Assembly: GCF_030064165.1 (NCBI RefSeq)
Contig: NZ_CP125947.1
Location: forward strand, 434,001-498,000
From: Comamonas resistens
Lineage (GTDB): Bacteria; Pseudomonadota; Gammaproteobacteria; Burkholderiales; Burkholderiaceae_C
DNA: 64,000 nucleotides
Direction: 5' to 3'
How positions within the stretch are numbered: position 1 is the first letter of the stretch; each line of letters begins with the position of its first letter. A program made the position numbers and the translations under genes. The notes beneath the pieces are model-generated. The model searched no databases. It saw nothing but the letters and a program-made list of their open reading frames with translations, and had not been told where the DNA came from. Shown here in pieces: positions 8,567 to 17,831 of this stretch.

Positions 8567-9117
8567 TGGCTGCCGTGGCTTGCTTGAGCACATCGGAGCG
8601 CGTGCAGCGGGCCTGGGCCGTGCTGGCGCAAATTCCGGACCCGGAGGTGCCCGTGGTCACGCTTTGCGACTTGGGCATGGTGCGCGCGGTGCAGGAAAGC
8701 GGTGATGTGCTGGAAGTGGCGCTGACGCCTACCTATTCGGGGTGTCCCGCTACGGAAATGATAGAGCAGAGTGTGGTCGAAGGCTTGCAGGGCGCAGGCC
8801 TTGGCCCTGTGCAGGTTCGACTGCAGCGCGCTCCTGCCTGGACCACGGACTGGATCACGACCGAGGGGCGCGAAAAGCTGCGGGCCTACGGTATCGCCCC
8901 ACCTGGCGCAGTGCCTGAGCATGAGCCCATCAGCCTGCGCTTTGTACCTCGTGAGCAGTATCGGCAGCAGCGCACCGCGGATGGTGTCGCAGTGGCTTGC
9001 CCGCGTTGCGGCAATGTGAAGACGGAGCGACTGTCAGCCTACGGATCGACAGCCTGCAAGGCGCTTTACCGCTGCCTGAGCTGCCACGAGCCTTTTGAAT
9101 ATTTCAAGCCGATATAA
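8566..9117 (+). CDS. paaD: Phenylacetate degradation protein PaaD
   Basis: Required for epoxidase activity, with a probable role in Fe-S or metal-site assembly. The 183-residue protein has an N-terminal MIP18/DUF59 domain (IPDPEVPVVTLCDLGMVR, YSGCPATEMIE) and a C-terminal four-cysteine zinc-ribbon-like motif (CPRCG, CLSC). The ATG at 8566 overlaps the paaC stop by one base. It is followed directly by structured repeat copy A, which separates it from paaE. Confidence 0.92.
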   Translation: MAAVACLSTSERVQRAWAVLAQIPDPEVPVVTLCDLGMVRAVQESGDVLEVALTPTYSGCPATEMIEQSVVEGLQGAGLGPVQVRLQRAPAWTTDWITTEGREKLRAYGIAPPGAVPEHEPISLRFVPREQYRQQRTADGVAVACPRCGNVKTERLSAYGSTACKALYRCLSCHEPFEYFKPI

Positions 9118-9135
9118 GCCATGAATCACCACCTG

Positions 9136-9216
9136 AACAGCTGCGCTGTTTCCTCCTCTCTCGCTTCGCGGGAGGAGGACGATGCCATCGCTGCGAGGCG
9201 GCTCTTGCTTGGCATC
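9136..9216 (+). repeat. Structured 3'-end repeat, copy A (paaD/paaE)
   Basis: Begins 18 bp after the paaD stop. Predicted stems: AACAGC/GCTGTT (9136-9141, 9145-9150), TCCTCCTC/GAGGAGGA (9151-9158, 9172-9179), and GATGCC/GGCATC (9181-9186, 9211-9216) enclosing GCTGC/GCGGC (9190-9194, 9198-9202). Compared with copies B, C and D, the stem sequences differ but pairing is kept. It lies inside the paa operon. Confidence 0.75.
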
Positions 9217-9299
9217 TCTGAGAGACGCTGTGAGCGCTTGTGGTGTGCAGCGAGTCTTGTTGCCGCCAGCAAGAAATCAATTCCGATAGAGGCATCCTG

Positions 9300-10373
9300 A
9301 TGAGTACCTTGTTCTATCCTCTGACGGTACGTTCCGTGCAGCCCGATACGGCAGAGGCTGCCATCGTGAACTTGGAGGTGCCGGACAATCTGCGGGAGCA
9401 GTTTGCCTTCACCCAGGGCCAGTACCTGACCTTGCGCGCCGAGGTCGACGGGCAGGACCTGCGCCGCAGCTATTCCATCTGCTCAGGGGTGGATGACGGG
9501 CAGTTGCGCGTGGGGGTACGCCGTGTGGACGGCGGGGCCTTTTCCAACTGGGTGCACGCCCAGCTCAAGGCCGGTGATCAGATCCAGGTCATGCCACCGC
9601 AGGGACGCTTCTTCATTCCTGTCGAACCCGCGGCGCAGCGCCAGTATCTGGCGATTGCGGGCGGCAGCGGTATCACGCCGATTCTGTCCATCATCAAGAC
9701 CGTGCTGGCGCGTGAGCCGGGCAGCTGCGTGACGCTGCTTTATGGCAATCGCAGCCTGCAGTCCACCATGTTCAAGGAGGAATTGGACGACCTCAAGAAC
9801 CGCTATCTGACGCGGCTGGTGTTGCACCATGTGTTTTCACGCGAGGAGACGGAAGCCCCGCTCAATATGGGCCGCATGAACCAGGCCAAGGTGACGCAGC
9901 TGCTTCAGACCGTGGCGCCCGTGCAGGCGCTGGATGCCGTGTTTGTCTGCGGCCCCTATCAGATGAACGACGAGGCGGAGGCTGCGCTGCTGGCCGCAGG
10001 GGTTCCGCAGGAGCGCATTCACATCGAGCGTTTCGGCATTCTGCCCTCCACGGGCGGGGGGGCGCCTGCCCGTCATGTGCAGGAGGTTCAGGCCGCGCAG
10101 ATCACCTTGATACGTGACGGATTGACGCGCAGCTTCCCCTTCAAGTCTGCACACGGGAATCTGCTGCAGGCCGCGGAGGCGGCTGGCCTGGAAGTGCCGT
10201 ACTCCTGCACCTCGGGCGTCTGCGGCACCTGCCGCGCCAAATGCCTGGAAGGCGAGGTGGCGATGGAGCGCAACTTTGCACTCAGTGCACAGGAGGTCGC
10301 CCAGGGCTTTGTGCTGACCTGTCAGTGCCATCCGCTCAGCAGCAATGTGGTGCTATCGTTTGATGAGCGTTAA
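9300..10373 (+). CDS. paaE: Phenylacetyl-CoA epoxidase reductase PaaE
   Basis: NADPH-dependent oxidoreductase that passes electrons to the PaaAC di-iron centre. The 357-residue protein has an FNR-type FAD domain (RRSYSICS), an NAD(P)-binding segment (AIAGGSGITPILSIIK) and a C-terminal plant-type 2Fe-2S ferredoxin domain with CTSGVCGTC and a later CQC. I chose ATG 9300; an earlier in-frame start would read back into repeat-derived sequence. It is separated from paaD by 182 bp containing repeat copy A, unlike the tight spacing elsewhere in the operon. Confidence 0.94.
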   Translation: MSTLFYPLTVRSVQPDTAEAAIVNLEVPDNLREQFAFTQGQYLTLRAEVDGQDLRRSYSICSGVDDGQLRVGVRRVDGGAFSNWVHAQLKAGDQIQVMPPQGRFFIPVEPAAQRQYLAIAGGSGITPILSIIKTVLAREPGSCVTLLYGNRSLQSTMFKEELDDLKNRYLTRLVLHHVFSREETEAPLNMGRMNQAKVTQLLQTVAPVQALDAVFVCGPYQMNDEAEAALLAAGVPQERIHIERFGILPSTGGGAPARHVQEVQAAQITLIRDGLTRSFPFKSAHGNLLQAAEAAGLEVPYSCTSGVCGTCRAKCLEGEVAMERNFALSAQEVAQGFVLTCQCHPLSSNVVLSFDER

Positions 10374-10431
10374 CCACAGAATGTATCAATGAAAGAGCTG
10401 GAAATTTTGAAAAATCACCTGGAGAGGACCT

Positions 10432-11067
10432 ATGGCTAGAGGTCGTGCAGCAGGTTATGACGATCAGCGTGATCTCATTCTTCAGCATGCGGCCGCGCTG
10501 TTTGCGCGCCAGGGCTACGCCGCGACCAGCATGAACGAGGTGGCTCAGGCCTGCGGATTGTCCAAGCCGGCCATCTATCACTACTTCACCGAGAAATACG
10601 CGCTGCTGTTCGAGATCTGCGACACGCATCTGACCCGGCTGCAGGCTTTGGAGCAGGAAGTCAAGGACTTGCCGGGGCTTGATGCGCAGCAGCGCCTGCG
10701 CAGCCTGATTGCGCGTTTCGTCGAGGAATATGCCTTGTCTGCGCATGCGCATCGCGTGCTGACGGAAAGCGTGCGCTATCTCAAGGGTGAGGATCACCAG
10801 CAGGTGCTGGACAAGGAGCGCGCACTGGTTGCGGGCTTCAGCAAAACGCTGGCACAGATACGTCTGGATCTGGATGAGGCAGGGCTTTCCAAGGCCATCA
10901 GCATGCTGCTTTTTGGCATGATGAATTGGATGTTTACCTGGCTGCGCTCCGATGGCGCGCTGGATCAGGAAGCGATGGCGCAATTGGTGGCGGATTTGTT
11001 CATGGGAGGAATCGGGGAGGTACAAACCCCGACTCCCAAGGCCGAAAAAACACTGGCACAAATATAG
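10432..11067 (+). CDS. paaR: TetR-family regulator, probable PaaR
   Basis: Likely phenylacetyl-CoA-responsive repressor of this operon. The 211-residue protein has an N-terminal TetR helix-turn-helix (about residues 16-62, with FARQGYAATSMNEVAQACG and KPAIYHYF) and a helical ligand-binding domain. It is encoded inside the operon, 58 bp after paaE, with a GGAGAGGACC ribosome-binding site. A matching operator dyad lies at the operon promoter (3781-3794). Effector identity is inferred from the betaproteobacterial PaaR family. Confidence 0.8.
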   Translation: MARGRAAGYDDQRDLILQHAAALFARQGYAATSMNEVAQACGLSKPAIYHYFTEKYALLFEICDTHLTRLQALEQEVKDLPGLDAQQRLRSLIARFVEEYALSAHAHRVLTESVRYLKGEDHQQVLDKERALVAGFSKTLAQIRLDLDEAGLSKAISMLLFGMMNWMFTWLRSDGALDQEAMAQLVADLFMGGIGEVQTPTPKAEKTLAQI

Positions 11068-11201
11068 TTACCAAGATAAATTGTGCGCGCCAAGGAATCG
11101 AAAATGCATTGAAAAAAAGAGCGGTCGTCCATTGGGAAGCAGGCCGCCATTCAGTGATGTGGCAGCTGGATTTTTGTGTGAACCACTTCTAGGAGACAAA
11201 C

Positions 11202-12350
11202 ATGAAGCGCATTGCAAAGTTGGGCCTGGTCGCCGCCGCACTGGCCGCAGTCTGGGGAACGGCTCTGGCCGACATCACGGTGGGGGTGGTGGTGTCCGCC
11301 ACGGGGCCTGCTGCCTCGCTGGGCATTCCCGAAAAGAACACGGTGGCCCTGATGCCCCAGACCATGGGTGGCCAGAAGGTCAACTATGTGATTCTGGACG
11401 ACGCCTCGGACACCACGGCCGCCGTCTCCAACACCCGCAAGCTCGTCAGCGAAAACAAGGCCGACATCATCATCGGCTCCAGCACCACGCCCAACTCGCT
11501 GGCCATGATCGATGTGGTCTCCGAGAGCAAGACGCCCATGATCACGCTGGGCGCCTCGGCGCGCATCATCGAGCCCATGGATGACAAGAAGAAGTGGGTC
11601 TTCAAGGTGCCTCAGAACGACAGCATGATGGCTGGTGCCATTGCCGATCACATGGCCAAGAGCGGCGTCAAGACCGTGGGTTTCATCGGCTTCAACGATG
11701 CCTATGGCGAAGGCTGGCTGCAGGAGTTCAAGAAAGCCGCGGAAGCCAAGGGCATCAAGATGGTGGCGACAGAGGCGTTCTCGCGTACCGATACCTCGGT
11801 GACAGGCCAGGCGCTGAAGATCATGGGCGCCAAGCCCGATGCGGTGCTGGTGGCTGGCTCGGGTACTCCCGCAGCGCTGCCTGAGAAGACGCTCAAGGAG
11901 CGCGGCTACAAAGGCAAGTACTACCAGACGCACGGCGTGGCCAATGCCGACTTCCTGCGCGTGGGAGGCAAGGATGTGGAAGGCACGCTGCTGCCGGCCG
12001 GTCCCGTGCTGGTGGCCCATCAGCTGCCGGATTCGCATCCCGTGAAAAAGACGGCCATGGCCTATGTGGACGGTTATGAGGCCAAGTTCGGCAAGGGCAG
12101 TGCCGCGACCTTTGGCGGTCACTCCTGGGATGCGGGCAAGGTGCTGGAGGCTGCCGTGCCTGTGGCTCTGAAGAAGGCGCAGCCAGGCACGCCCGAGTTC
12201 CGCGCCGCCCTGCGCGATGCGCTGGAGCAGACCAAGGGCGTGGCGGGCGCGCATGGCGTGTTCACCATGTCGCCCACGGACCACCTGGGCATCCAGAACG
12301 GCGTGGTCATGGTCAAGATTGAAAACGGTACCTGGAAGTACCAGCCCTAA
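11202..12350 (+). CDS. Branched-chain-type ABC transporter substrate-binding protein
   Basis: Periplasmic binding protein of the LivJ/type I family, 382 residues, with a clear signal peptide (cleavage after about residue 23, ALA|DITVG). The mature part shows the family features SATGPAASLGIPEKNT, DDASDTTAAV and GFIGFNDAYGEGW. It follows paaR by 134 bp and heads a transporter gene set in the same direction. The context suggests uptake of phenylacetate or a related aromatic acid; the substrate cannot be read from the sequence. Confidence 0.85.
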   Translation: MKRIAKLGLVAAALAAVWGTALADITVGVVVSATGPAASLGIPEKNTVALMPQTMGGQKVNYVILDDASDTTAAVSNTRKLVSENKADIIIGSSTTPNSLAMIDVVSESKTPMITLGASARIIEPMDDKKKWVFKVPQNDSMMAGAIADHMAKSGVKTVGFIGFNDAYGEGWLQEFKKAAEAKGIKMVATEAFSRTDTSVTGQALKIMGAKPDAVLVAGSGTPAALPEKTLKERGYKGKYYQTHGVANADFLRVGGKDVEGTLLPAGPVLVAHQLPDSHPVKKTAMAYVDGYEAKFGKGSAATFGGHSWDAGKVLEAAVPVALKKAQPGTPEFRAALRDALEQTKGVAGAHGVFTMSPTDHLGIQNGVVMVKIENGTWKYQP

Positions 12351-12441
12351 GCCCGTTACGCCCATGACACTTCATCCTGCCTGAAGCCAGTGCGCTTGCG
12401 GGTTGGATGGGGTGCGGGCGGCTTCAGCGAAAGTTTCCATC

Positions 12442-13470
12442 ATGGATTTGCAGATTGCCTTGCTGCTTGGGCAGGATGGCATTGTCAACGGCGCCATCTA
12501 TGGGCTGTTGGCGGTGGCCCTGGTGCTCGTCTTTTCCGTTACCCGGGTCATCTTCATACCGCAGGGTGAGTTCGTTTCCTTTGGGGCGTTGACCCTGGCC
12601 ATGATGCAGGCCAAGCATTTGCCGTCCACGCTGTGGCTGCTGCTGGTGCTGGCAGCCATTGTTCTGGTGATCGACATCTTGCGCTCATTGACGGGGCGGG
12701 AGGTCAGCTGGCCCGCTTCGCTGTTCTGGACGGTGCTCGCTCCAGGCCTGGCCTTTTTGCTGGCTTATGTGCTGCGGCCGTCTTCGCTGATGCTGCAGGC
12801 CGTCACCACCCTGGCCATCATCACTCCCATGGGGCCGCTGATGTACCGCCTCGTGTATCGCCCGCTGGCCAATGCCACCGTGCTCAGCCTGCTCATTGTT
12901 TCCGTAGCCATGCATGGCGTTCTGGTGGGGCTGGGACTCTATTTCTTTGGTGCAGAAGGCTCACGCACTCCTGCATTTTCAGAAGCCTCTTTCCAGTTGG
13001 GCGACATCCCGGTTTCAGGTCAGTCGCTGGTCGTCATCGGGGTGACCATTGCGCTGGTGCTGGCGCTGTTCGTGTTCTTTGGCCGCTCCATGGTGGGCAA
13101 GGCTCTGCGCGCCACGGCCATCAACCGCGTGGGCGCACGTTTGATGGGCATCCCTACCGGGCTGGCCGGTGACGTGAGCTTTGCACTGGCGGCGCTGATC
13201 GGCGCCATCTCCGGTTTGCTGATCGCCCCTTTGACGACTGTGTACTACGACACCGGTTTTCTGATCGGTCTCAAAGGCTTTGTGGCCGCCATTGTGGGTG
13301 GACTGGCCAGCTACCCGCTGGCCTTGGCGGGTGCCGTTCTGGTGGGGCTGTTGGAAGCGTTTTCCTCCTTCTGGGCCAGTGCCTACAAGGAGGTTCTGGT
13401 CTTCACCTTGATCATTCCGGTGCTGTGGTGGCGCTCGCGTAACAGCCACCATGTGGAGGAAGAAGAATGA
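12442..13470 (+). CDS. Branched-chain-type ABC transporter permease (LivH-like)
   Basis: Inner-membrane permease of the LIV family, 342 residues, almost wholly hydrophobic with about eight to nine membrane segments. It opens with the LivH-like [19 protein letters not shown] and contains the coupling-helix region [18 protein letters not shown] 12442 matches the family start. Its end overlaps the next gene by 4 bp (ATGA), so the permease genes are translationally coupled. Confidence 0.85.
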   Translation: MDLQIALLLGQDGIVNGAIYGLLAVALVLVFSVTRVIFIPQGEFVSFGALTLAMMQAKHLPSTLWLLLVLAAIVLVIDILRSLTGREVSWPASLFWTVLAPGLAFLLAYVLRPSSLMLQAVTTLAIITPMGPLMYRLVYRPLANATVLSLLIVSVAMHGVLVGLGLYFFGAEGSRTPAFSEASFQLGDIPVSGQSLVVIGVTIALVLALFVFFGRSMVGKALRATAINRVGARLMGIPTGLAGDVSFALAALIGAISGLLIAPLTTVYYDTGFLIGLKGFVAAIVGGLASYPLALAGAVLVGLLEAFSSFWASAYKEVLVFTLIIPVLWWRSRNSHHVEEEE

Positions 13471-15350
13471 GTACGCCCGTATCTACCCAGGCAGCAACTG
13501 CCGTGCTGCCGGAGCGTCGAGGCCTGATCAGCGCACGGATGCTGACGGCCGTGGTGATTCTGGCACTGGCGCTGAGCTGGAATTTTCTGCCGGACTTCAC
13601 GATTGTTCTGCTTTGCTACATCGGCCTGTATTCCATGGTGGCACTGGGTCTGGTGATGCTGACCGGTGTGGGCGGAATGACATCGTTCGGTCAGGCGGCT
13701 TTCGTGGGAGTAGGGGCCTATGCAACAGCCTGGGTCTGCACATCGCCCATGGCTGTCAATGCCCTGGGTGGCCTGTTTGGCGCCCAGGCTCTGCCCTGGC
13801 TGGGTCTGGTGCTGGGCTTTGTCATCACCTTTGTCGTAGCCTGGGTGCTGGGCTCGGTCACCGTGAAGCTGCAGGGCCACTATCTGCCGCTGTGCACCAT
13901 CGCCTGGGGGCTGAGTCTGTACTACCTGTTCGGCAATATGGAGTTTCTGGGCGGCCAGACCGGTTTGACAGGGATTCCCGCGATCAGGATTGCCGGGCTT
14001 GATCTGTCTTCCTCGCGCACCATGGGCGTGGTGATCTGGGGCGTGATGCTGCTGGCCATGTGGCTGCTTTACAACCTGCTGGATTCGCGTGAGGGCCGGG
14101 CCATACGCTCCCTCAAGGGCGGGCAGGTCATGGCGGAATCCATGGGGGTGAATACCGCGCGCTACCGCGTCAAGCTGTTTGTGCTGGCGGCGCTGCTGGC
14201 AACTCTGTCGGGCTGGCTGTATGCGCATATGCAGCGCTTTGTCAGCCCGGCACCGTTCAATCTCAACATCGGCATCGAATACCTGTTCATGGCCGTGGTC
14301 GGCGGGGCCGGTCACCTGTGGGGCGCAGTTCTGGGCGCTTCCATCATCACCTTACTCAAGGAAAAGCTGCAGGACATTCTGCCGGCCCTGCTTGGCAGCA
14401 ACGGCAATTTTGAAGTCATCGTCTTTGGCCTGCTCATGGTGCTGGTGCTGCAACGCTTTGCCGAGGGGCTGTGGCCCACGTTTCAGCGCCTGACGGCCGG
14501 GCTGGTGCGCCCGCCAGAGAAAAAGCTGCAGGGAGCGCCTCAACCGCTGGATCAGCGCTCCTTGCCTGCTGTCGGCACGGTGCTGCTGAAAGCCGAGCAT
14601 GTCATCAAGAGATTTGGTGGGCTGGTGGCCAACAACGATGTCTCCATGCAGCTCAAGGCTGGTGAAGTTCATGCCTTGATCGGCCCCAATGGTGCGGGCA
14701 AGAGCACGTTCTTCAACATGATCTCCGGGGTTGACTCGCCGACCGAAGGCCAGGTGCAGCTGATGGGCGAGGTCATGGGCGATGCGCCTTCGCGCCGGTT
14801 TGCCGCACTGGGCCTGGGGCGCACTTTCCAGCATGTGCGTCTGCTGGGGCAGCGCTCGGTATTGGAGAACGTGGCGCTGGGCGCGCACCAGCGGGCCCAC
14901 AAGGGATGGATGGCATCCATGTTGCGTCTGGACAGGGGCGAAGAGGCCGCATTGCTGGCAGAAGCGCGTAGGCAGATCGAGAGATGCGGGCTGGGGCCTT
15001 ATGCCGATGTGCCTGCCGCCTCGCTGGCCCTGGGCCAGCAGCGCATCGTGGAAATTGCCCGGGCCTTGGCCAGTCAGCCAGCGGCCTTGCTGTTGGACGA
15101 GCCCGCTGCTGGTCTGCGGCACCTTGAAAAACAGGCGCTGGGCAATCTGCTGCGTCAGTTGCGTGCCGAAGGTCTTGGCATTCTGGTGGTGGAGCACGAT
15201 ATGGAGTTTGTGATGAATCTGGCCGATCGCATCACGGTGCTGGAGTTCGGTACGGTTATTGCCGAAGGCACGCCGGCCCAGATTCAGTCCAATCAACGCG
15301 TGCTCGACGCCTATCTGGGTGGTGGTGACGATGAGGAGGCCGCAGCATGA
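13467..15350 (+). CDS. Fused LivM permease - LivG ATPase protein
   Basis: A 627-residue protein joining a LivM-type permease (about residues 25-340) to a LivG-type ATPase (about 370-620). The ATPase half has Walker [10 protein letters not shown], a signature [15 protein letters not shown] and Walker [12 protein letters not shown]. In most LIV systems these are two genes; fused forms are known in betaproteobacteria. It overlaps both neighbours by 4 bp (ATGA), consistent with stoichiometric assembly with the LivH-like permease and the LivF-like ATPase. Confidence 0.87.
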   Translation: MSTPVSTQAATAVLPERRGLISARMLTAVVILALALSWNFLPDFTIVLLCYIGLYSMVALGLVMLTGVGGMTSFGQAAFVGVGAYATAWVCTSPMAVNALGGLFGAQALPWLGLVLGFVITFVVAWVLGSVTVKLQGHYLPLCTIAWGLSLYYLFGNMEFLGGQTGLTGIPAIRIAGLDLSSSRTMGVVIWGVMLLAMWLLYNLLDSREGRAIRSLKGGQVMAESMGVNTARYRVKLFVLAALLATLSGWLYAHMQRFVSPAPFNLNIGIEYLFMAVVGGAGHLWGAVLGASIITLLKEKLQDILPALLGSNGNFEVIVFGLLMVLVLQRFAEGLWPTFQRLTAGLVRPPEKKLQGAPQPLDQRSLPAVGTVLLKAEHVIKRFGGLVANNDVSMQLKAGEVHALIGPNGAGKSTFFNMISGVDSPTEGQVQLMGEVMGDAPSRRFAALGLGRTFQHVRLLGQRSVLENVALGAHQRAHKGWMASMLRLDRGEEAALLAEARRQIERCGLGPYADVPAASLALGQQRIVEIARALASQPAALLLDEPAAGLRHLEKQALGNLLRQLRAEGLGILVVEHDMEFVMNLADRITVLEFGTVIAEGTPAQIQSNQRVLDAYLGGGDDEEAAA

Positions 15351-16096
15351 GTGGCGAGACATTGCTTGAACTGCGCGGGCTGAGCGTTTTTTACGGCCCT
15401 GTGGAGGCCGTGCATCAGGTTCAGCTAAACGTCCAGGCCGGCGAGATCGTCACGGTGATCGGCCCCAACGGTGCGGGCAAGACCACGCTGCTGTCGGCGG
15501 CCATGGGTCTGCTGCCGTCCAAGGGGGAGATCCGGCTGGATGGCGAGCGTATTGCCAAGCCCTCGGTGGAAGGCATGGTTTCCCGGGGGCTGGGCCTAGT
15601 GCCTGAAAAGCGCGAGCTGTTTGGCGAGATGTCTGTCGAAGACAACTTGCTGCTTGGCGGTTTTTCTCTGTGGCGCAAGGGGCAGCGTGACCAGAACGCA
15701 CGCATGGAGGAGGTGTTTGCCATCTTCCCTCGCTTGAAGGAGCGGCGGGCACAGATGGCATCCACGCTCTCCGGTGGCGAGCGCCAGATGCTGGCCATTG
15801 GCCGCGCACTGATGGCCAAGCCACGTTTGCTGATGCTCGATGAACCCTCGCTGGGACTGGCTCCGTTGATCGTCAAGGAGGTGCTGCAGGTGGTGGCCAG
15901 CCTGCGCAACCACGGCGTTTCCGTGCTGCTGGTCGAACAGAACGCGCGCGCTGCTCTCAAGGTGGCAGACCGTGCCTATGTGCTGGAGATGGGCTCCGTG
16001 GCGCTGAGTGGCAAGGCCAGTGATCTGCTGGGCGACAAACGCATCATCGAGACCTATCTGGGCATAGGCAACAAGACGGCTGTCGAAGTGGCCTGA
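15347..16096 (+). CDS. Branched-chain-type ABC transporter ATPase (LivF-like)
   Basis: Second nucleotide-binding subunit, 249 residues, with Walker A GPNGAGKTT, signature LSGGERQMLAIGRAL, Walker B LLMLDEPSLGLAP and the LivF-typical GLVPEKRELFGEMSVEDNL. It is the last gene of the transcript and is followed by a hairpin terminator. Confidence 0.88.
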   Translation: MSGETLLELRGLSVFYGPVEAVHQVQLNVQAGEIVTVIGPNGAGKTTLLSAAMGLLPSKGEIRLDGERIAKPSVEGMVSRGLGLVPEKRELFGEMSVEDNLLLGGFSLWRKGQRDQNARMEEVFAIFPRLKERRAQMASTLSGGERQMLAIGRALMAKPRLLMLDEPSLGLAPLIVKEVLQVVASLRNHGVSVLLVEQNARAALKVADRAYVLEMGSVALSGKASDLLGDKRIIETYLGIGNKTAVEVA

Positions 16097-16117
16097 GCTA
16101 CCTCTCTCCTGCACCTC

Positions 16118-16143
16118 AACGCAGCTCCTGAGCTGCGTTTTTC
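16118..16143 (+). terminator. Rho-independent terminator after the transporter operon
   Basis: ACGCAGCTC and GAGCTGCGT form a strong stem with a very short loop, followed by a T run. It marks the end of the paa-transporter transcription unit. Confidence 0.8.
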
Positions 16144-16151
16144 TTGGGTAG

Positions 16152-16169
16152 CTGTCATTCAAACGTCAT
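16152..16169 (+). promoter_or_regulatory. Probable Pho box upstream of the olsB-like gene
   Basis: CTGTCAT (16152-16158), a 4-bp spacer TCAA, then ACGTCAT (16163-16169) fit the PhoB pattern of two 7-bp direct repeats spaced by 4 bp, matching the consensus CTGTCAT at 7/7 and 5/7. It lies 110 bp upstream of the acyltransferase start. Phosphate-controlled ornithine-lipid synthesis is known in rhizobia, which makes the site plausible here. Confidence 0.55.
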
Positions 16170-16278
16170 GAAAATGACTCGCAGCCTTCATCTGCGTTTT
16201 TCACAATGACCGCACGCAGACACACCGTGTGGCACAGGCAGGCCGCCAACTGCGTCCAACACTGAGAGGAAAGCAGAG

Positions 16279-17145
16279 ATGAGGCATCCCGAGGTACTTG
16301 ATGCACTGAACAACCAGGCCATCACGACACCCCAGTCACCGCTTGTTCCGCTTTCTTCCCGCTCTTCCCCTCCAAATGCAGCTGCGCCAGCCCTGCGCTT
16401 GCAGGTGCGCTGGGCCAGGCATCTTGATGAAGTCCGTCAGGCGCAGCGCCTGCGCTATCAGGTGTTTGCCCAGGAGATGGGAGCCGTTCTGCAGACTCCG
16501 GTGGCAGGCCACGATGTCGATGCTTTTGATGACTTCTGCGAACACCTGATGATCTGCGACGAAGAACAGGAGCGCGTCATCGGTACCTACCGTCTGTTGA
16601 CTCCCGCCCAGGCTCAGCGTGCAGGGGGCTTGTACAGCGATCAGGAATTTGACCTGACGCCCATCAACGTCTGGCGTGACCGCATGGTGGAGCTGGGCCG
16701 TAGCTGCGTGCATGTCGATCACCGCCAGGGGGGGGTGATTCTGGCTCTATGGGGCGCGCTGGCCGAGTTCATGCAGCGTAACCGGCTCGAAGCCATGGTG
16801 GGCTGTGCCAGCATTCCCATGCAGTATCCGGGTCTGGCACATGGCGAAGGGCCTGCACGTATCTGGCAGCAATTGCGCCAGACTCATCTGGCCGAACCCG
16901 AGCTGCAGGTGCGTCCCCGCGTGGCCTTGCCCGAAGAGCTGGCGCATATCAGCCATGTTTCGGCCGACGCCCTGAAGGTGGAGCCTCCCGCCTTGATTCA
17001 GGGCTATCTGCGCACGGGCGCCAAGGTGCTGGGGGCGCCAGCCTGGGACAGCGACTTCAACACCGCAGACCTGCCCATCATGATGCGCATGCAGGATCTG
17101 CCCTCGCGCTATCTGCGCCTGTTTGCACGCGGCAGCAAGAGCTGA
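16279..17145 (+). CDS. Probable L-ornithine N-alpha-acyltransferase (OlsB-like, GNAT)
   Basis: Predicted to transfer a 3-hydroxyacyl group from acyl carrier protein to ornithine, the first step of ornithine-lipid synthesis. The 288-residue protein has the arrangement QRLRYQVFAQEMG, DEQERVIGTYRLL-like core and VELGRSCVHVDHRQGGVILALW typical of the OlsB/hemolysin-like GNAT group. A Pho-box match upstream supports a role in replacing phospholipids under phosphate limitation. The second enzyme, OlsA, is not in the window. Alternatives are other acyl-ACP-dependent N-acyl amino acid synthases of the same fold. Confidence 0.72.
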   Translation: MRHPEVLDALNNQAITTPQSPLVPLSSRSSPPNAAAPALRLQVRWARHLDEVRQAQRLRYQVFAQEMGAVLQTPVAGHDVDAFDDFCEHLMICDEEQERVIGTYRLLTPAQAQRAGGLYSDQEFDLTPINVWRDRMVELGRSCVHVDHRQGGVILALWGALAEFMQRNRLEAMVGCASIPMQYPGLAHGEGPARIWQQLRQTHLAEPELQVRPRVALPEELAHISHVSADALKVEPPALIQGYLRTGAKVLGAPAWDSDFNTADLPIMMRMQDLPSRYLRLFARGSKS

Positions 17146-17162
17146 GCGGCTATTCCGCAAAC

Positions 17163-17188
17163 AAAAGCGCCCGCAGAGGGCGCTTTTT
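17163..17188. terminator. Bidirectional terminator between olsB-like gene and membrane protein gene
   Basis: AAAAGCGCCC and GGGCGCTTTT pair around a GCAGA loop, with T runs on both strands. It serves the plus-strand acyltransferase gene and the minus-strand gene ending at 17208. Confidence 0.85.
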
Positions 17189-17207
17189 GCTGTGATCGTT
17201 CGGATCG

Positions 17208-17720
17208 TCAGGACGCGTGAGCCGGTTTCTCATCGAGCCCTTCGGCCAGCAGGCCCAGTGCCGACAGGCCCAGACCCAGCATGACGAACACATAGGTGGC
17301 GGTGGCCAGACCCAGGCTCAGGCTGTAAGCCCATTGCAAAACGGTGCAGGCCCAGCTCCATTGCGAATACAGGCTGTCGCACTGACCGCTGACAGGCATG
17401 TGCACATACCAGGTCACGGCAACCCACATCAGTACCAGCATGGTGGCGATGGTGGCTATCTTGTGGTGCTTTTCCTGGTGCATGCTCCACAGCAGTACAC
17501 CGGGGATGGCGGCACCCCAGACAAACATCATCAGCCAGCTCAGCGCGGGAGCCTGTGCCAGCGCATGCTGCAGCCAGTTCATCTTGGGCATCTCGTTGAC
17601 CAGGCTCAGGACATCCCACACGAAAGGAAGAATCAGTCCTGCAATTGCCAAACTGGCCAAGCCCAGAGCGCGCAAAAAAGGATGGCGCCGGGTCGGGGAA
17701 TGGGAGAGATCGGCATGCAT
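17208..17720 (-). CDS. Four-helix membrane protein of unknown function
   Basis: A 170-residue protein with about four hydrophobic segments (near residues 20-40, 60-80, 90-108 and 130-155) and short charged ends, so it is probably an inner-membrane protein. No motif that I recognise. The start has a strong ribosome-binding site, AGGAGGTGAG, just upstream on the minus strand. It is 111 bp downstream of dsbD in the same direction. Confidence 0.7.
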   Translation of the reverse strand: MHADLSHSPTRRHPFLRALGLASLAIAGLILPFVWDVLSLVNEMPKMNWLQHALAQAPALSWLMMFVWGAAIPGVLLWSMHQEKHHKIATIATMLVLMWVAVTWYVHMPVSGQCDSLYSQWSWACTVLQWAYSLSLGLATATYVFVMLGLGLSALGLLAEGLDEKPAHAS

Positions 17721-17831
17721 GGCTCACCTCCTGAACGGTTCAGGCGGCCCGCAGGTGCGGGTAGCGCCTGGGTGGTAGACGAGTTCAGTCTAGACCGTTT
17801 GCGGCGCTTGTGCCATAGGGGAGTCTCAGGT

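Noticed and set aside
11151..12365. 404-codon open frame on the minus strand
   Set aside because: Antisense to the ABC binding-protein gene, which has a signal peptide and family motifs; shadow frame.
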